64,000 nucleotides of DNA from Burkholderia stabilis (lineage in GTDB: Bacteria; Pseudomonadota; Gammaproteobacteria; Burkholderiales; Burkholderiaceae). Below the pieces are notes generated by a model that worked only from the letters and a program-made list of their open reading frames with translations, did no database searches and was not told the DNA's origin. The DNA lies in NCBI RefSeq assembly GCF_001742165.1, contig NZ_CP016442.1, positions 806,001-870,000 on the forward strand. The letters run 5' to 3'. Made by a program: the position numbers and the translations under genes. Positions 55,605 through 64,000 of this stretch are shown here, piece after piece. Position 1 is the stretch's first letter. Every line of letters starts with the position of its first letter.

Positions 55605-56632
55605 GCGCGGCCGCCGGTTGCAGCCGGCTCGCGGTAGATCGCGGTCGATTCGCGCAGCACGAGGCGCGGCGACACGACGCGGCGGCGGCTCGGCGCGGCC
55701 GTCGAGCCGCCGCCGATCCGCTCGATCAGCGTCTGCGCGGCCATTTCGCCGAGCGCGCGCACCGACTGGCCGACCGTCGACAGCGCCGGATACGTGTAGC
55801 GGGAAAATTCGATGTCGTCGAAGCCGATGATCGAGCAGTCGTCGGGCACGCGCATGCCGCGCTCGGCCGCTGCGCGCAGCGCGCCGACCCCCATCAGGTC
55901 GTTGCCCGCGAAGATCGCGCTCGGCCGCACCGATTCGAACAGCCGCGACGCGGCGTGATAGCCGCCGAGGCACGAGAAGTCGCTTTCCGCGATCGCGCCC
56001 GGCATGATGTCGATCCCGCGCTCGGCCATCGCGCGGATGAAACCGTGCACGCGCATCGCGCTCACGGCCGTGTCGGTCGGCCCCGTGATGCAGCCGATCT
56101 TCGCGTGCCCGAGTTCGAGCAGGTGGCGCGTCGCCAGGTACGCGCCGCGCTCGTGGTCGATCTGCACGAGATCGGCCGCGAGCCCCTCGATGTTGCGGTC
56201 GACCACGACGAGCGGCGCGTGCGAATCGGCCAGCGTCTGCGCCAGTACCGCATCCTCGCCCGCCGATGCGACGATCAGCCCGTCGATGCGCTTTTCCTGC
56301 AGCACGCGCAGGTAGTTGCGCTGCTTCACGGGATCGTCGTCCGAATTGCAGAAGAACACGCAATAGCCGTTGGCCGCGCATTGATCCTCGATGCCGCGCG
56401 CAAGCTCCGCGAAATACGGATTCGTGCTGTTCGGCACGACGAGGCCGATGGTCAACGTCGCACGCGCCTTCAGCGAGCGCGCCACGGCCGACGGCACGTA
56501 ATTCAGCTCGCGGATTGCGCCCTCGACCTTCGCACGCACATCCGCGGACACCGGCCGCGAATTGTTCACCACGTGCGAGACGGTCGTAAACGACACGCCC
56601 GCCATGGCCGCCACATCCTTGATCGTCGCCAT
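55601..56632 (-). CDS. rbsR: LacI-family ribose operon repressor
   Basis: A 343-residue LacI/GalR regulator. The N-terminal DNA-binding domain is MATIKDVAAMAGVSFTTVSHVVNNSRPVS; a periplasmic-binding-like ribose domain follows. It most likely represses the operon by binding GCAAACGTTTGC at 60457-60468 upstream of rbsB. It starts 35 nt after the rbsC stop, so it is transcribed with the genes it controls. Confidence 0.92.
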   Translation of the reverse strand: MATIKDVAAMAGVSFTTVSHVVNNSRPVSADVRAKVEGAIRELNYVPSAVARSLKARATLTIGLVVPNSTNPYFAELARGIEDQCAANGYCVFFCNSDDDPVKQRNYLRVLQEKRIDGLIVASAGEDAVLAQTLADSHAPLVVVDRNIEGLAADLVQIDHERGAYLATRHLLELGHAKIGCITGPTDTAVSAMRVHGFIRAMAERGIDIMPGAIAESDFSCLGGYHAASRLFESVRPSAIFAGNDLMGVGALRAAAERGMRVPDDCSIIGFDDIEFSRYTYPALSTVGQSVRALGEMAAQTLIERIGGGSTAAPSRRRVVSPRLVLRESTAIYREPAATGGRA

Positions 56633-56667
56633 TTCCCGTTTCTCTCTGGTCTGTTCTGTCTGTCTTT

Positions 56668-57687
56668 CTACCGCGCGCGCGTGCGCCGGCTGCGATACGT
56701 ATCGAGCACGACCGCCACCACGATCACCGCGCCGGTGATGATCCGTTTGGTCGGCTCGTTCGCGCCGATCTGCGCCAGCCCCGCGGCCAGCACGGAGATG
56801 ATCAACACGCCGAAAAACGTGCTGATCACCGACCCGCGCCCGCCCATCAGGCTCGTGCCGCCGATCACGACCGCGGCGATCACCTGCAGTTCGAGGCCCG
56901 CGCCCGCGTTCGGGTCGGCCGCCTCGAGCCGCGAAATCTGGAACAGCGACGCGAGCCCCGCGAGCGCGCCCATCAATGCGAATACGAGGATTTTATACGG
57001 CCGCGGGTTAACCCCTGCAAGTCGGACGGCCTCCTCGTTCGTGCCGATCCCGACGAGATAGCGCCCGAACACGGTGCGCGTCAGCACGAACTGTGCGGCG
57101 ATCATCACCGCGACCGCGATCAGGAACGCCGGCGAGATGCCGAGCGCGATCGGGTTCGACAGGAAATCGAACGCGTCGCCGATATAGGCCGTACGCGAAT
57201 TCGTCAGCTGGTACGCGAGGCCGCGCGCGGCCTCCAGCACGCCGAGCGACACGATGAACGACGGAATCCGCCAGCCGACCGTGATCGCGCCGGTCAGCGC
57301 GCCCGTGACGGTCGCGACCGCGATCCCGATCAGCGCGGCCGGCAGCGGCCCCCACTGCCATTTCAGCGCGGCGACGCTGACCATCGACGCGGCGAGCGCG
57401 AGCACCGAGCCGACCGACAGGTCGATCCCGGCGATGATCAGCACGAAGGTCATCCCGACCGACATCACGACGAGATCGGGAATCTGGTTCGCGATCGTGC
57501 TGAACGTGTCGTAGGTCAGGAAATGCGAGCTCAGCGCGGAGAACAGCGCGATCATCGCGGCGAGCGCACCGGCGAGCCCGAGATAGTTCGACAGGCCCAG
57601 CCGCGTGCCGGACAGCATGCGCGCACGGCGCCCCGTCTCGGTCTGCCGGGCGCCTGCGTCGGTCGGGGATACGGGAGGCTGGGTCAT
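56668..57687 (-). CDS. rbsC: Ribose ABC permease
   Basis: A 339-residue inner-membrane permease of the sugar (BPD_transp_2) family with about 8-10 helices. Hallmarks: VGMTFVLIIAGIDLSVGSVLAL near residue 80 and the ATPase-contact region VFGRYLVGIGTNEEAVRLAG near 210. It forms the ribose channel with RbsA and RbsB. The ATG at 57687 overlaps the rbsA stop (ATGA). Confidence 0.93.
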   Translation of the reverse strand: MTQPPVSPTDAGARQTETGRRARMLSGTRLGLSNYLGLAGALAAMIALFSALSSHFLTYDTFSTIANQIPDLVVMSVGMTFVLIIAGIDLSVGSVLALAASMVSVAALKWQWGPLPAALIGIAVATVTGALTGAITVGWRIPSFIVSLGVLEAARGLAYQLTNSRTAYIGDAFDFLSNPIALGISPAFLIAVAVMIAAQFVLTRTVFGRYLVGIGTNEEAVRLAGVNPRPYKILVFALMGALAGLASLFQISRLEAADPNAGAGLELQVIAAVVIGGTSLMGGRGSVISTFFGVLIISVLAAGLAQIGANEPTKRIITGAVIVVAVVLDTYRSRRTRAR

Positions 57688-59297
57688 TGCTGTCGTCCTG
57701 TCGTCGAAGTGCCGGGCGCGGCGCCCTGCGCCTGCCCCGCGTCCGGATGCTGTGCGCCGCCCGGCGGCGTCTCGCGGCCGAAGCCGGCGAACGCCGCGGC
57801 CAGCAGCGCATCCTGGGTCCAGTTGCCACGCTCGAACACGGCGGTCATGCGGCCGGCCGACATCACGCCGATCCGGTCGCAGATCAGCATCAGCTCGCGC
57901 AGGTCGCTCGACACGACGACGAGTGCGCGGCCTTCGCGCGCGAGCGCGCCCATCAGAGTGTAGATCTCGAATTTTGCGCCGACGTCGATTCCGCGCGTCG
58001 GTTCGTCGAACAGCAACACGCCCATGTCGCGCGCCAGCCAGCGGCCGATCACGACCTTCTGCTGGTTCCCGCCCGACAATTCGCCGACCGCCTGCGTCGC
58101 GCCGTGCGTGCGGATCCGCAACGCATCGATCTGCCGCTCGGCGAGCGCCGTTTCGCGCGCGGTGTCGACGATGCCGCCGCGCGCGAGCTGGTCGAGCTGG
58201 CCAAGCGACACGTTCGCGGTCACCGACTGCGACAGCAGCAACCCTTCGCCCTTGCGATCCTCGGTAATCAGCGCGATGCCGTGCTTCACCGCATCGACGG
58301 GCGAACCGATCCGCGCCGGCTTCAGCGGCTGGCCGACCGCGATCATTCCCGCATCCGGCAAATCGGCGCCGTAGATCAGCCGCAGCAGCTCGGTGCGCCC
58401 CGCGCCGATCAGCCCCGAGATGCCGAAGATCTCGCCCGCGCGCACTTCGAGCGATACGTCCCGCACCGCGGCCCCGCGCGTGAGGCCCGATACCACGAGC
58501 CGCGGCGCGCCGATACGGCGCTCGCCCAGATCGATGTGCTCGCCGATCTCGCGCCCGACCATCAGCGTGACGAGCCCGTCGGACGTCGTCGCCGCCATGT
58601 CGCCCGCATGAACGAGCCGGCCGTCGCGCAGCACCGCGACGCGCTCGGCGACGCGCGCGAGTTCCTCGAGCCGGTGCGAGATGTAGACGATGGCGACGCC
58701 GCGCGCCTTCAGCCGGTCGATCTGCTCGAACAGCAGCTCGACTTCGCGCGCGGTCAGCATCGCGGTCGGCTCGTCGAGAATCAGCACGCGGCAATCGCCG
58801 ATCAGGTTGCGCGCGATCTCGACCATCTGCTGGTGGCCGATGCCGAGCGCGCCAACGGGCGTGTCGGGATCGACCGCGTCGAGCCCGACCTGCGCCATCG
58901 CGGCACGCGCGTCCTCGCGCAGCCGCGCGCGGTCGATGATCCCGAAGCGCCGCGGCAGGCGGTTCAGGAACAGGTTTTCGGCGACCGTCAGCGTCGGCAG
59001 CAGGTTCAGCTCCTGCATCACCATGCGCACGCCGAGCGCCTCGGCCTGCTTGCGGCTCGCCGGCGCATACGCGTGGCCGCCGAGCTGCATCGTGCCGGCC
59101 GTCGGTTCGACGAGCCCGCCGATGATCTTCGACAGCGTGCTCTTGCCGGCCCCGTTCTCGCCCGTCAGCGCGAGCGCCTGGCCCGCCGCGAGCGTCAGCG
59201 TGACGTCGGCGAGCACGGGCTCGGCATAGGTCTTGCCGATGCCGGATACGGACAGCACGGGGGAGGCTGAACGGGAGGGTTGGAAGGTCGGTTCCAT
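57684..59297 (-). CDS. rbsA: Ribose ABC transporter ATPase (two domains)
   Basis: A 537-residue protein with two ABC domains. The first has Walker A GENGAGKST near residue 49 and Walker B ILDEPTAML. The second has a degenerate Walker A (GLIGAGRTELL), signature ELSGGNQQKVV near 410 and LLFDEPTRGIDVGAKFEIY, as usual for sugar importers of this family. The ATG at 59297 (MEPTFQPS) is chosen; upstream in-frame starts lack a ribosome site. Confidence 0.92.
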   Translation of the reverse strand: MEPTFQPSRSASPVLSVSGIGKTYAEPVLADVTLTLAAGQALALTGENGAGKSTLSKIIGGLVEPTAGTMQLGGHAYAPASRKQAEALGVRMVMQELNLLPTLTVAENLFLNRLPRRFGIIDRARLREDARAAMAQVGLDAVDPDTPVGALGIGHQQMVEIARNLIGDCRVLILDEPTAMLTAREVELLFEQIDRLKARGVAIVYISHRLEELARVAERVAVLRDGRLVHAGDMAATTSDGLVTLMVGREIGEHIDLGERRIGAPRLVVSGLTRGAAVRDVSLEVRAGEIFGISGLIGAGRTELLRLIYGADLPDAGMIAVGQPLKPARIGSPVDAVKHGIALITEDRKGEGLLLSQSVTANVSLGQLDQLARGGIVDTARETALAERQIDALRIRTHGATQAVGELSGGNQQKVVIGRWLARDMGVLLFDEPTRGIDVGAKFEIYTLMGALAREGRALVVVSSDLRELMLICDRIGVMSAGRMTAVFERGNWTQDALLAAAFAGFGRETPPGGAQHPDAGQAQGAAPGTSTTGRQQ

Positions 59298-59395
59298 CGC
59301 GATCCTGGTTGCGGCCGCGCGCACGCGGCGCGCGGGTGTGACGCTCACAAGTGCATGTGCATGCAGTGGCCGTGATCGCGCTCACCCCGGGATAA

Positions 59396-59430
59396 CGGCC
59401 GCCGCGCCGGATTCTTGAGGGCGGCGGCCG
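59396..59430 (-). other. Intercistronic hairpin between rbsB and rbsA
   Basis: A perfect 10-bp GC-only stem (59396-59405 and 59421-59430, 15-nt loop) in the 146-nt gap after rbsB. No T-run follows. Such hairpins often protect the mRNA of the binding protein so that it is made in excess over the transporter. Confidence 0.6.
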
Positions 59431-59443
59431 CTCCGGCGCGGCG

Positions 59444-60394
59444 TTACTTCGTCACGAGATCCACCGGCGTCTCGACCACGCCGGACATGTCGGCCTGCTT
59501 GCGATGCTCGGCGATCGCCTTGAGCGCCGTGTCGATGCCGAACACGGCCTGCTTCGCCGCGTATTGATCGGCGGTCGCGAGCACGCGGCCGTCCTTCAGC
59601 ATCGGCTTGATCGCGTTGATGTTGTCGTAGCCGACCACGTACACCTTGCCCTGCTTGCCGGCCGCGCGCACTGCCGACACGGCGCCGATCGCCATGTTGT
59701 CGTTGCCGCACAGCAGCGCCTTCAGGTTCGGGTATTCGTTGAGCATCGCGGCAGCCACCGCATTGCCCTTGTCGATTTCCCATTCGCCGGACTGCACCGA
59801 CACGACCTTCATCCCGCCCGCCTTCATCGCGTCCTGGAAGCCGGCCGTGCGCTGCTGCGCGTTGGTCGTCGTCGACACGCCTTCGACGATGCCGACCTGG
59901 TCGCCCGCCTTCAGCTTCTTCGCGAGATAGTCGCCGATCTTGCGCGCGCCCTTGCGGTTGTCGGGGCCGACGAACGGCACGTTCAGGTTCTTCGCCTTCA
60001 GCACGTCGGGATCGAGCCGGTTGTCGATGTTCACGACGATGATGCCCGCGTCGACCGCCTTCTTCACGACCGGCACGAGCGCCTTCGAATCGGCCGGTGC
60101 GAGCACGATCGCGTCGACCTTCGATACGATCATCTGCTCGACGATGCGGATCTGGTTCGCGGTATCGGTCTCGTCCTTGATGCCGTTGGTGATCAGGTCG
60201 AACTGGCCCGCGTTGTGTTTCTGGTATTCCTTCGCGCCCGTTTCCATCGTCAGGAAGAACTCGTTGGCGAGCGACTTCATCACGAGCGCAACCTTCGGTT
60301 TGCCGGCCGGTTGTGCGTGGACGGCCGGAGCGGCGGCGACCGCGACGGCGGCAAGCGCGGCGGTCAGGAAGCGACGACGAAAGAGGACATTCAT
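59444..60394 (-). CDS. rbsB: Ribose ABC substrate-binding protein
   Basis: A 316-residue periplasmic sugar-binding protein, first gene of rbsBACRK. Signal peptide 1-28 (ending AVHA), then KPKVALVMKSLANEFFLTMETGAKEYQ. Other features are VDAIVLAPADSKALVP, VNIDNRLD and VVGYDNINAIKPML. Ligand taken as ribose from the operon. The ATG at 60394 sits 6 nt after AGGAG; an ATG two codons earlier touches the ribosome site. Confidence 0.93.
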   Translation of the reverse strand: MNVLFRRRFLTAALAAVAVAAAPAVHAQPAGKPKVALVMKSLANEFFLTMETGAKEYQKHNAGQFDLITNGIKDETDTANQIRIVEQMIVSKVDAIVLAPADSKALVPVVKKAVDAGIIVVNIDNRLDPDVLKAKNLNVPFVGPDNRKGARKIGDYLAKKLKAGDQVGIVEGVSTTTNAQQRTAGFQDAMKAGGMKVVSVQSGEWEIDKGNAVAAAMLNEYPNLKALLCGNDNMAIGAVSAVRAAGKQGKVYVVGYDNINAIKPMLKDGRVLATADQYAAKQAVFGIDTALKAIAEHRKQADMSGVVETPVDLVTK

Positions 60395-60456
60395 ACACAT
60401 CTCCTGGCGACTGGCCCGATGGGCCGGACGGTTGTTTGAGTGTTGTTTTAATGTGA

Positions 60457-60468
60457 GCAAACGTTTGC
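60457..60468. promoter_or_regulatory. LacI/RbsR-type operator upstream of rbsB
   Basis: A perfect 12-bp palindrome GCAAACGTTTGC, 62 nt before the rbsB ATG. It matches the central CG palindrome of LacI-family operators, close to the E. coli RbsR site (core GAAACGTTTC). The rbsR product in the operon is the expected ligand. Confidence 0.85.
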
Positions 60469-60670
60469 GCCACACTACCCGGGCAATGGCCATCAATGCT
60501 GCTGTCGGTACCACGGAATGGAAGCGAGGCAGACGGCCGACTGCCTGGCGCGTGTTGTCGTTACGCGCCGCCGCCGGCTGGACGCCGGCGGCGTGACGGC
60601 TATGCTGTACCGATTCGCGACGACGTGCAACCTGTCTGATCAATATTTAAGGGTTTATTCGGAGCGCGTA

Positions 60671-61057
60671 TCAGGCCGGGTCCTGCGACGCCGGTTCGTC
60701 TTCACCGGACGACGGCGGCTCGCCGAAGCGGTTCGCGTGCGGCGTGCCGGCGATGAAGCCATTCATCACGAACAGCGCGATCGCGCCGACGATCGGCACG
60801 AAGATCAGCAGCATCCACCACCCCGACTTGTCGATGTCGTGCAGCCGCTTCACGCCGACGGCGATCGACGACCATACCGCGACGACCGCGATCGCGAACA
60901 GCACGAGCATCGCCAGCAGCGGCAGGTCGTCGTTCGACGAACCGCGGGAACCCGCATCGAAGAACGCGCTGACCAACGCGGAAACCAGCGCGTAGATCCA
61001 CCACGGCAGGCGTCCGGTCCGGCCTTCGAAGGAAAAGAGAAACCACTTCAGATTCAT
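60671..61057 (-). CDS. DUF805 inner-membrane protein
   Basis: A 128-residue DUF805 protein of unknown function. It begins MNLKWFLFSFEGRTGRLPWWIYAL and has three to four membrane helices, with the family motif VKRLHDIDKSGWW near residue 75. The C-terminus is polar (GEDEPASQDPA). The ATG at 61057 begins the conserved part. Not linked in function to its neighbours as far as can be seen. Confidence 0.85.
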   Translation of the reverse strand: MNLKWFLFSFEGRTGRLPWWIYALVSALVSAFFDAGSRGSSNDDLPLLAMLVLFAIAVVAVWSSIAVGVKRLHDIDKSGWWMLLIFVPIVGAIALFVMNGFIAGTPHANRFGEPPSSGEDEPASQDPA

Positions 61058-61512
61058 TGAATACCTCGTCGGCGTGCGTGTTGCGCGATAGGTCCGCGAA
61101 TGCGCCGAAGCCGGCAATCCGTCGCGGGTTTTCCGATCGGGAATGGTCCGCCGGTTTTGCCTTTGGCGCGTCGTGCCGGCGTTGCGCGTTGCAGGCGCCG
61201 GTCGGGACGGTTCAGCCGTGGTGCGGTGCGAATGCCCGACCTTCTGCATTTACGCGCATTGAAGCATATCTACCGAAGAATGGCCTGCGCGATATGCGCC
61301 AAAGCGAACCGTTCGAACCTGCCGTCTTGTTTTTCTGTCGGCGGGCGAACGCGGGTCGATCGCCTGCTTGTGGCGAATCGGGAATGGGCACCACGGCTGC
61401 GGTCGATGCGCGGCGAGTCGGCCGGATACGACGACGGCAAATCCATTGCCGCCGCCCTGCGCATGGCCTTGCGCATACGCGACGCGAAGCGCCGCGCCGC
61501 GTCGCGTCGCCG
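61058..61512. other. Intergenic region, no supported gene
   Basis: About 450 nt between DUF805 and cysB. Short open frames exist on both strands, but none has a ribosome site, known motif or sensible composition. I see no terminator or clear promoter. Confidence 0.4.
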
Positions 61513-62439
61513 TCAGACGGCTTCGCGCAACAGCCCCGCGATTTCCGCTTCGTTCAGGTGCGGCGCGAACATTTCGATCAGCCGGTACGCATACGCGCGC
61601 AGGAACGCGCCCTTGCGCAGCCCGACCCGCGTCGTGCTCGCCTCGAACAGGTGCTGCGTATCGAGCGCGACGAGCCCCGTGTCGCGTTGCGGGTCGTAGG
61701 CCATCGCCGCGACGACGCCGATCCCCATCCCGAGCTCGACATAGGTCTTGATCACGTCCGCGTCGATCGCGGTCAGCACGACGTCAGGCACGGCCCCCGC
61801 CTGCGTGAACGCCTGGTCGATGTGCGAGCGGCCCGTGAAGTCCTGGTCGTACGTGATGATCGGGTACTCGGCGATTTCCTCGAGCGTGAGGTTCTCGCGG
61901 CCGACGAGCGGATGGCCCTTCGGCACGACGACCGTGTGGTGCCACGAATAGCACGGGAACGTGACGATGTCCGGATAGCGATCGAGCGCCTCGGTCGAGA
62001 TGCCGAGATCGGCCTCGCCGTTCAGGATCATCTGCGCGATCTGCTGCGGGCTGCCCTGGCGCAGCGCGAGATGCACCTTCGGGAACACGTCGGTGAACTG
62101 CCGGATCACCTTCGGCAGCGCGTAGCGCGCCTGCGTGTGCGTCGTCGCGACGACGAGGTGGCCGCTGTCCTGGTCAGCGAACTGGCGCGCGACGCGGCGC
62201 AGGTTCTCGGCGTCGAGCAGCATCCGCTCGATCAGCTGGTGCACGGCCTTGCCGGGCTCCGTGAGCCCCGTCAGCCGCTTGCCGCGCCGGATGAAGATGT
62301 CGACGCCCAGCTCATCCTCGAGATCCTTGATCTGCTTCGACACGCCCGACTGCGACGTGTACAGCACGTTCGCGACTTCCGTCAGGTTCATGTTCTGGCG
62401 CACCGCTTCGCGCACGAACCGCAATTGCTGAAAATTCAT
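61513..62439 (-). CDS. cysB: LysR-type regulator CysB
   Basis: A 308-residue LysR regulator that begins MNFQQLRFVREAVRQNMNLTEVANVLYTSQSGVSKQIKDLEDELG, the CysB/Cbl pattern. The ligand domain has TTHTQARYALPKVI and QGSPQQIAQMI, which sense sulfate starvation through O-acetylserine or related ligands in the family. It lies 75 nt after cysA, so it probably controls and is read with sulfate uptake genes. Could be a Cbl/SsuR-like paralogue, but the cysW-cysA context favours CysB. Confidence 0.9.
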   Translation of the reverse strand: MNFQQLRFVREAVRQNMNLTEVANVLYTSQSGVSKQIKDLEDELGVDIFIRRGKRLTGLTEPGKAVHQLIERMLLDAENLRRVARQFADQDSGHLVVATTHTQARYALPKVIRQFTDVFPKVHLALRQGSPQQIAQMILNGEADLGISTEALDRYPDIVTFPCYSWHHTVVVPKGHPLVGRENLTLEEIAEYPIITYDQDFTGRSHIDQAFTQAGAVPDVVLTAIDADVIKTYVELGMGIGVVAAMAYDPQRDTGLVALDTQHLFEASTTRVGLRKGAFLRAYAYRLIEMFAPHLNEAEIAGLLREAV

Positions 62440-62514
62440 GGGTATGCCTCTTAGGCTGTCGTTGTTTGATTATTTGATTGGCGCGCGTTCCGCCCCCTGC
62501 CCTGCATTCTGTCG

Positions 62515-63573
62515 TCAACGCGCGGGAAACACGCGCACCGCGCGCGGCACGGCCGTCGCGCCATCGCCGACCTGCAGCGACAGCGCACGCCATGCGTCGC
62601 GATCGAGTTCCGCCTCGAGCGCGCCGCCCGCACGCGCCTCGAGCTCCACGCGCACCGACCCGCCGAGCGGAATCACGCGGCGCACGTCCACCGCGATGCC
62701 GTCGCGGTGCCCTTCGCCCGCCGGCCAGAGCTGCAGGTCGTGCGGCCGCACGTATGCGTTCGCGGGGCCCGCGAAATCGGCGTCGACCTCGATCGGCGCA
62801 GCCGCGCCCTCGGCGACGAAACCGCGCCCGGCGACCGTGCCCGGCAGCCGGTTCGCCGCGCCGAGGAACTCGTACACGAACGCGCTCTGCGGATGATCAT
62901 AGACGTCCTGCGGGCTGCCGACCTGCTCGACGTGGCCGCGATTCAGCACGACGATGCGATCCGCCACCTCGAGCGCCTCCTCCTGGTCATGCGTGACGAA
63001 GATCGTCGAGATGTGCAGGTCGTCGTGCAGACGACGCAGCCAGCCGCGCAGCTCCTTGCGGACCTTCGCGTCGAGCGCGCCGAACGGCTCGTCGAGCAGC
63101 AGCACCTTCGGCTCGACCGCGAGCGCGCGGGCGAGCGCGATGCGCTGGCGCTGGCCGCCCGACAGCTCGGACGGATAGCGCTGCGCGAGCCAGTCGAGCT
63201 GCACCAGCTTCAGCAGCTCGTGCACCTTGTCGCGAATCACGGCTTCCGACGGCCGCTCGCGGCGCGGCTTTACGCGCAGCCCGAACGCGACGTTCTCGAA
63301 TACCGTCATGTGGCGGAACAGCGCGTAGTGCTGGAACACGAAACCGACCTGGCGATCGCGCGCGCCGACCGACGCGACGTCGAGCCCTTGCAGCACGACC
63401 TGGCCCGCATCCGCGTGCTCGAGGCCCGCGATCACGCGCAGCAGCGTGGTCTTGCCGCAGCCGGACGGCCCGAGCAGCGCGACCAGCTCGCCGGGCGGGA
63501 AGTCGAGCGAGACGTTGTCGAGCGCCGTGAAATCGCCGAAGCGCTTCTGAAGGTTACGGACGGTGATACCCAT
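62515..63573 (-). CDS. cysA: Sulfate/thiosulfate ABC transporter ATPase
   Basis: A 352-residue ABC ATPase. Walker [10 protein letters not shown] near residue 37, signature [15 protein letters not shown] near 135, and Walker [17 protein letters not shown]-terminal TOBE-like domain (about 240-352) follows, as in CysA. The ATG at 63573 ([13 protein letters not shown]) matches the family start and lies 13 nt after the cysW stop. Confidence 0.93.
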   Translation of the reverse strand: MGITVRNLQKRFGDFTALDNVSLDFPPGELVALLGPSGCGKTTLLRVIAGLEHADAGQVVLQGLDVASVGARDRQVGFVFQHYALFRHMTVFENVAFGLRVKPRRERPSEAVIRDKVHELLKLVQLDWLAQRYPSELSGGQRQRIALARALAVEPKVLLLDEPFGALDAKVRKELRGWLRRLHDDLHISTIFVTHDQEEALEVADRIVVLNRGHVEQVGSPQDVYDHPQSAFVYEFLGAANRLPGTVAGRGFVAEGAAAPIEVDADFAGPANAYVRPHDLQLWPAGEGHRDGIAVDVRRVIPLGGSVRVELEARAGGALEAELDRDAWRALSLQVGDGATAVPRAVRVFPAR

Positions 63574-63586
63574 TCTGGTTGCCTCT

Positions 63587-64000
63587 TTACGATTTCGACG
63601 AAACGGCGGCGACGGGGCCGGCATGTGCGGGAACGGCGTCGCGCGAGCCGGCCAGTTCGGCGGCAAGATGACGCTCGGCGAGCAGCTTCAGCGCGAGCGT
63701 GACGAGTGCGAGCAACGCCAGCACCGACGCCACCGCGAACGCCGCCGCGAAGTTGTATTCGTTGTACAGGATCTCGACGTGCAGCGGCATCGTGTCGGTC
63801 ACGCCGCGGATGTGGCCCGACACGACCGATACCGCGCCGAACTCGCCCATCGCGCGCGCATTGCAGAGGATCACGCCGTACAGCAGGCCCCACTTCACGT
63901 TCGGCAGCGTGACGCGGCGGAAGATCTGCCAGCCCGACGCGCCGAGCACGCGCGCGGCTTCTTCCTCGTCGGTGCCTTGCGCCTGCATCAGCGGAATTAG
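63587..64000 (-). CDS. cysW: Sulfate ABC permease CysW, C-terminal part (cut by window edge)
   Basis: The last 137 codons of an inner-membrane permease; the rest is past the right edge. It shows the EAA loop [31 protein letters not shown] followed by [18 protein letters not shown], the CysW signature. A further helix and a short tail follow. It pairs with CysU/CysT for sulfate or thiosulfate uptake. Confidence 0.92.
   Translation of the reverse strand, partial: LIPLMQAQGTDEEEAARVLGASGWQIFRRVTLPNVKWGLLYGVILCNARAMGEFGAVSVVSGHIRGVTDTMPLHVEILYNEYNFAAAFAVASVLALLALVTLALKLLAERHLAAELAGSRDAVPAHAGPVAAVSSKS

Noticed and set aside
61212..61476. Short minus-strand frames between DUF805 and cysB
   Set aside because: No ribosome site, motif or sensible composition; Arg/Ser-rich as expected for chance frames.
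1..64000. Search by eye for tRNA, rRNA, CRISPR arrays, transposases and phage genes
   Set aside because: None seen; no spaced direct repeats of CRISPR type and no transposase or integrase motifs among the intact frames.

Overview
The window is high-GC, densely coded DNA whose gene content and order indicate chromosome 1 of a Burkholderia cepacia complex species. The ornibactin cluster, an RND efflux operon of the AmrAB-OprA type, a chaperone-usher fimbrial operon and a ribose operon lie in an order that, from memory, resembles B. cenocepacia. I see no rRNA, tRNA, CRISPR array, insertion sequence or prophage. Most very long plus-strand open frames opposite minus-strand genes are GC-skew shadows.

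1-20.1 kb is the ornibactin locus: orbJ (cut by the left edge), orbI, divergent orbE, then orbB-orbF-orbD-orbC-orbG-orbH and the sigma factor orbS. Three promoters with the same TAAA-N17-CGTC layout precede orbI, orbE and orbH. A Fur-box-like sequence overlaps the orbS promoter. Here orbH (MbtH-like) carries an in-frame TGA at its conserved YSIWP tryptophan, so as read it is broken. 

20.3-33.2 kb holds two tiny exported proteins, a four-gene chaperone-usher operon with an AT-rich upstream region, and an RND efflux operon with a divergent TetR repressor and a perfect palindromic operator candidate. 

33.2-46.9 kb holds a possible small RNA, an M23 metallopeptidase, an amino-acid ABC importer lacking an ATPase gene, an alpha/beta hydrolase, and a five-gene agmatine/polyamine operon. 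That operon encodes AguA, AguB, a PotF-like binding protein and two further agmatine-deiminase paralogues with Tat export signals. A divergent LysR regulator and an alpha-ketoglutarate permease-like MFS protein follow. This operon is the best candidate for an undescribed system, and its product putrescine is the terminal group of ornibactin.

46.9-64 kb holds yeaG-yeaH-spoVR (stress kinase module), a chemoreceptor, the rbsBACRK ribose operon with a LacI-type operator, a DUF805 membrane protein, cysB, cysA and the 3' part of cysW (cut by the right edge).
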